Source of the DNA: a bacterium
Lineage (GTDB): Bacteria; Desulfobacterota; DSWW01
Direction: 5' to 3'
Assembly (NCBI GenBank): GCA_030609865.1
Contig: JAUWSZ010000108.1
Span: forward strand, 1-7,234
DNA: 7,234 nt
In this document: in pieces, positions 6,108-7,234 of the stretch
How the letters are laid out: each line of letters opens with the position of its first letter
How positions within the stretch are numbered: position 1 is the stretch's first letter
Translations under genes and position numbers: made by a program
Notes under the pieces: model-generated
Seen by the model: the letters and a program-made list of their open reading frames with translations, nothing else
What the model was told of the DNA's origin: nothing
Database searches by the model: none

Positions 6108-6317
6108 GTGCATTCCGAATGGAAAAACCGCTATGACATTCTTTCGGTCAAGTCGGCCAAGATCTTTAAATTTGGCCGGGACGCGCCTCATTCCGGGGGG
6201 GCTCCGGGTATCCGTTCCAAGTGGTTGAAAAGGATAAAGGAACTCAAGAAATCCAGGTTCCAGCCTTTCTTGGTGTCTTCCGATCAGGTACAATCGAATT
6301 TTGAACTTGAGGAATGA
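6108..6317 (+). CDS. Doubtful small ORF, 69 residues, no recognised family
   Basis: A GTG-started frame in the divergent gap between motA and the transglutaminase gene; the stop codon TGA at 6315-6317 ends 1 base before a candidate TTG start of the next gene. The product is basic and Lys-rich in its second half (WLKRIKELKKSRFQPF) with an acidic end (NFELEE), without a signal peptide or membrane segment. About 60 percent of third codon positions are G or C, weaker than in neighbouring genes. The only possible Shine-Dalgarno, GGGAG at 6101-6105, is just 2 bases from the GTG, which is too close. An in-frame stop at 6099-6101 rules out a longer form. It could be noncoding leader. Confidence 0.25.
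   Translation: MHSEWKNRYDILSVKSAKIFKFGRDAPHSGGAPGIRSKWLKRIKELKKSRFQPFLVSSDQVQSNFELEE
6154..6178. repeat. Short inverted repeat in the motA/transglutaminase divergent gap
   Basis: CGGCCAA (6154-6160) and TTGGCCG (6172-6178) are perfect inverted repeats around an 11-base AT-rich spacer (GATCTTTAAAT). There is no T run, so it is not a terminator. Its place between divergent genes fits an operator, but seven-base arms are short. I found no convincing sigma-70, sigma-28 or sigma-54 promoter on either strand of the gap 6082-6300. Confidence 0.35.
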
Positions 6318-6318
6318 T

Positions 6319-7035
6319 TTGCTCGAAGGAGGCCGAGCAGCGAGGGTTGAAGGGAAATACCTGGAGCCTACCGCCATACTCGACAGCGATCATCCCGTGG
6401 TCGTTGATTTCACGTCGGAGGCGATCGGAGACTGCGAGGACCCGAGGGAGAGGGCCGTTAGGTTGTACTACGCGGTCCGAGATGGAATCCGGTACGATCC
6501 GTACTACCCTTTCTACCTTCCGGAACATTACCGGGCGAGCAACTTGCTGCAGACGGGAAGAGGGTACTGCGTCTGCAAGGCGGCCCTCCTGTGCGCCGTC
6601 GGCCGGGCAGGGGGGATCCCCTCGAGGATCGGCTTTGCCACGGTGAGGAGTCATCTTGCGTCGACGAATCTGATCGAATTCCTCGGTTCGGACCTGTTCG
6701 TGTATCACGGCTTCACGGAATTCTACCTGGAGGGAAAGTGGGTCAAGTCGACGCCCGCGTTCAACAAGGAGTTGTGCCACCGTCACAAGGTGGTTCCCCT
6801 CGAATTCGACGGGCGTGAGGATTCCCTCTTCCAGGAGTACGACTGGGAGAACCATCGGTACATGGAATACCTGACCTATCACGGAACCTATGCGGACATC
6901 CCGGTGGACCGGATTCTCGCAGCCTGGCACGAGACGTACGGCAGGGAGCGGGTGCAGGCCTGGATCGATGCCTTCGAGAAGGCAGGCGGAAGGCGGTTGG
7001 CCGATTTTGACAAGGAGGACGTCTTGAAACCCTAG
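6319..7035 (+). CDS. Transglutaminase-like cysteine protease-fold protein
   Basis: A 238-residue soluble protein of the transglutaminase-like superfamily (PF01841 type), without signal peptide. Numbering from this start, the core GRGYCVCKAALLCAVGRAGGIPSR (about 81-103) supplies the catalytic Cys84, and VYHGFTEFYLEGKW (128-141) supplies His130. The third catalytic position, usually Asp in a VDP motif, is Thr145 in STPAFN, as I recall for a bacterial subgroup with a TPAFN...LEFDG...MEY layout; LEFDG and YMEYL are both present here. Activity is therefore uncertain: hydrolase, amidase or transferase. The start is unclear. TTG at 6319 has GAGGA five bases upstream (6309-6313); TTG at 6301, with a poorer site, would add six residues. 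The amidohydrolase gene follows 31 bases downstream, so the two probably share a transcript. Confidence 0.85.
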   Translation: MLEGGRAARVEGKYLEPTAILDSDHPVVVDFTSEAIGDCEDPRERAVRLYYAVRDGIRYDPYYPFYLPEHYRASNLLQTGRGYCVCKAALLCAVGRAGGIPSRIGFATVRSHLASTNLIEFLGSDLFVYHGFTEFYLEGKWVKSTPAFNKELCHRHKVVPLEFDGREDSLFQEYDWENHRYMEYLTYHGTYADIPVDRILAAWHETYGRERVQAWIDAFEKAGGRRLADFDKEDVLKP

Positions 7036-7053
7036 CCCACGTATTGCACGAAA

Positions 7054-7058
7054 GGGGG
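7054..7058 (+). promoter_or_regulatory. Ribosome binding site of the amidohydrolase gene
   Basis: A GGGGG run 8 bases before the ATG at 7067, within the 31-base spacer after the transglutaminase-like gene. Confidence 0.45.
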
Positions 7059-7066
7059 ATTCGAAG

Positions 7067-7234
7067 ATGATCGTTGATGCGCATTGTCACATCTGGCCGG
7101 AGCAGATGCCGGAGGGCAGCCTACGGAAGGTGATGGAGAACACCGCCGATTTTGCGGGATTCAAAAACAAAGAAAACTTCTTCCAGGCATCGATCGAGCG
7201 CCTGATAGCCGAGATGGATGCGGCCGGGATTGAC
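7067..7234 (+). CDS. Amidohydrolase-2 family metal-dependent hydrolase (N-terminal part, cut by window end)
   Basis: Only the first 56 residues are in the window. The protein opens MIVDAHCHIW: the HxH pair (His6 and His8) on the first strand of a TIM barrel is the metal-binding signature of the amidohydrolase superfamily, and its position right at the N-terminus fits the amidohydrolase-2 branch, which includes decarboxylases such as ACMSD as well as hydrolases. The segment ending in IERLIAEMDAAGID is also typical, where the helix precedes the next barrel strand. The ATG at 7067 has a GGGGG site 8 bases upstream. It follows the transglutaminase-like gene by 31 bases on the same strand and is likely cotranscribed. 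The substrate cannot be guessed without the rest of the gene. Confidence 0.85.
   Translation, partial: MIVDAHCHIWPEQMPEGSLRKVMENTADFAGFKNKENFFQASIERLIAEMDAAGID

Noticed and set aside
6244..6930. A 228-codon open frame on the minus strand, antisense to the transglutaminase-like gene
   Set aside because: The opposite strand has clear family motifs (GYCVCKA, HGFTEFY); this frame has none.

Overview
The window is a chromosomal segment of a GC-rich anaerobe-like bacterium, most plausibly a Desulfobacterota (deltaproteobacterial) lineage. That placement is an inference from the mix of genes (acyl-CoA-type crotonases, a DUF1573 lipoprotein, a PflX-like radical SAM protein, a PomAB-type stator pair) and from the G-rich intergenic repeats. 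No rRNA or marker gene is present to prove it. There are seven confident protein genes, one partial gene at the right edge (amidohydrolase), and one doubtful small ORF. I see no tRNA, rRNA, CRISPR array, transposase or phage gene.

Layout, left to right. A crotonase with both catalytic glutamates (12-818, +) converges on a DUF1573 lipoprotein (853-2019, -). A 295-base divergent intergenic region follows and holds repeat copy A. A second crotonase (2315-3091, +) resembles vertebrate ECHDC3 and lacks both catalytic glutamates; it converges, 15 bases apart, on a COG1313/PflX-type radical SAM protein (3107-4219, -) that carries a twin-arginine lipoprotein signal. The 309-base region 4220-4528 holds repeat copy B and a long imperfect hairpin whose outer arm lies 2 bases beyond the stop codon of the next gene. 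A Na+-type stator operon, motA then motB (6081 down to 4529, -), follows. After a 219-base divergent gap with a possible 69-residue ORF, a transglutaminase-like gene (+) and an amidohydrolase gene (+, cut by the window end) form a probable operon.

How they work together: only two operons are supported by spacing and strand, motA-motB and transglutaminase-amidohydrolase. The two crotonases are not adjacent and look functionally different. The MotA/MotB pair would form the membrane ion channel that drives a flagellar motor, but no other flagellar gene is visible. The strongest points for a second look are the exported-looking radical SAM protein, the pair of intergenic repeats whose differences respect a reading frame, and the 26-base-pair hairpin next to motB. 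I found no defence island or clear new multi-gene system.
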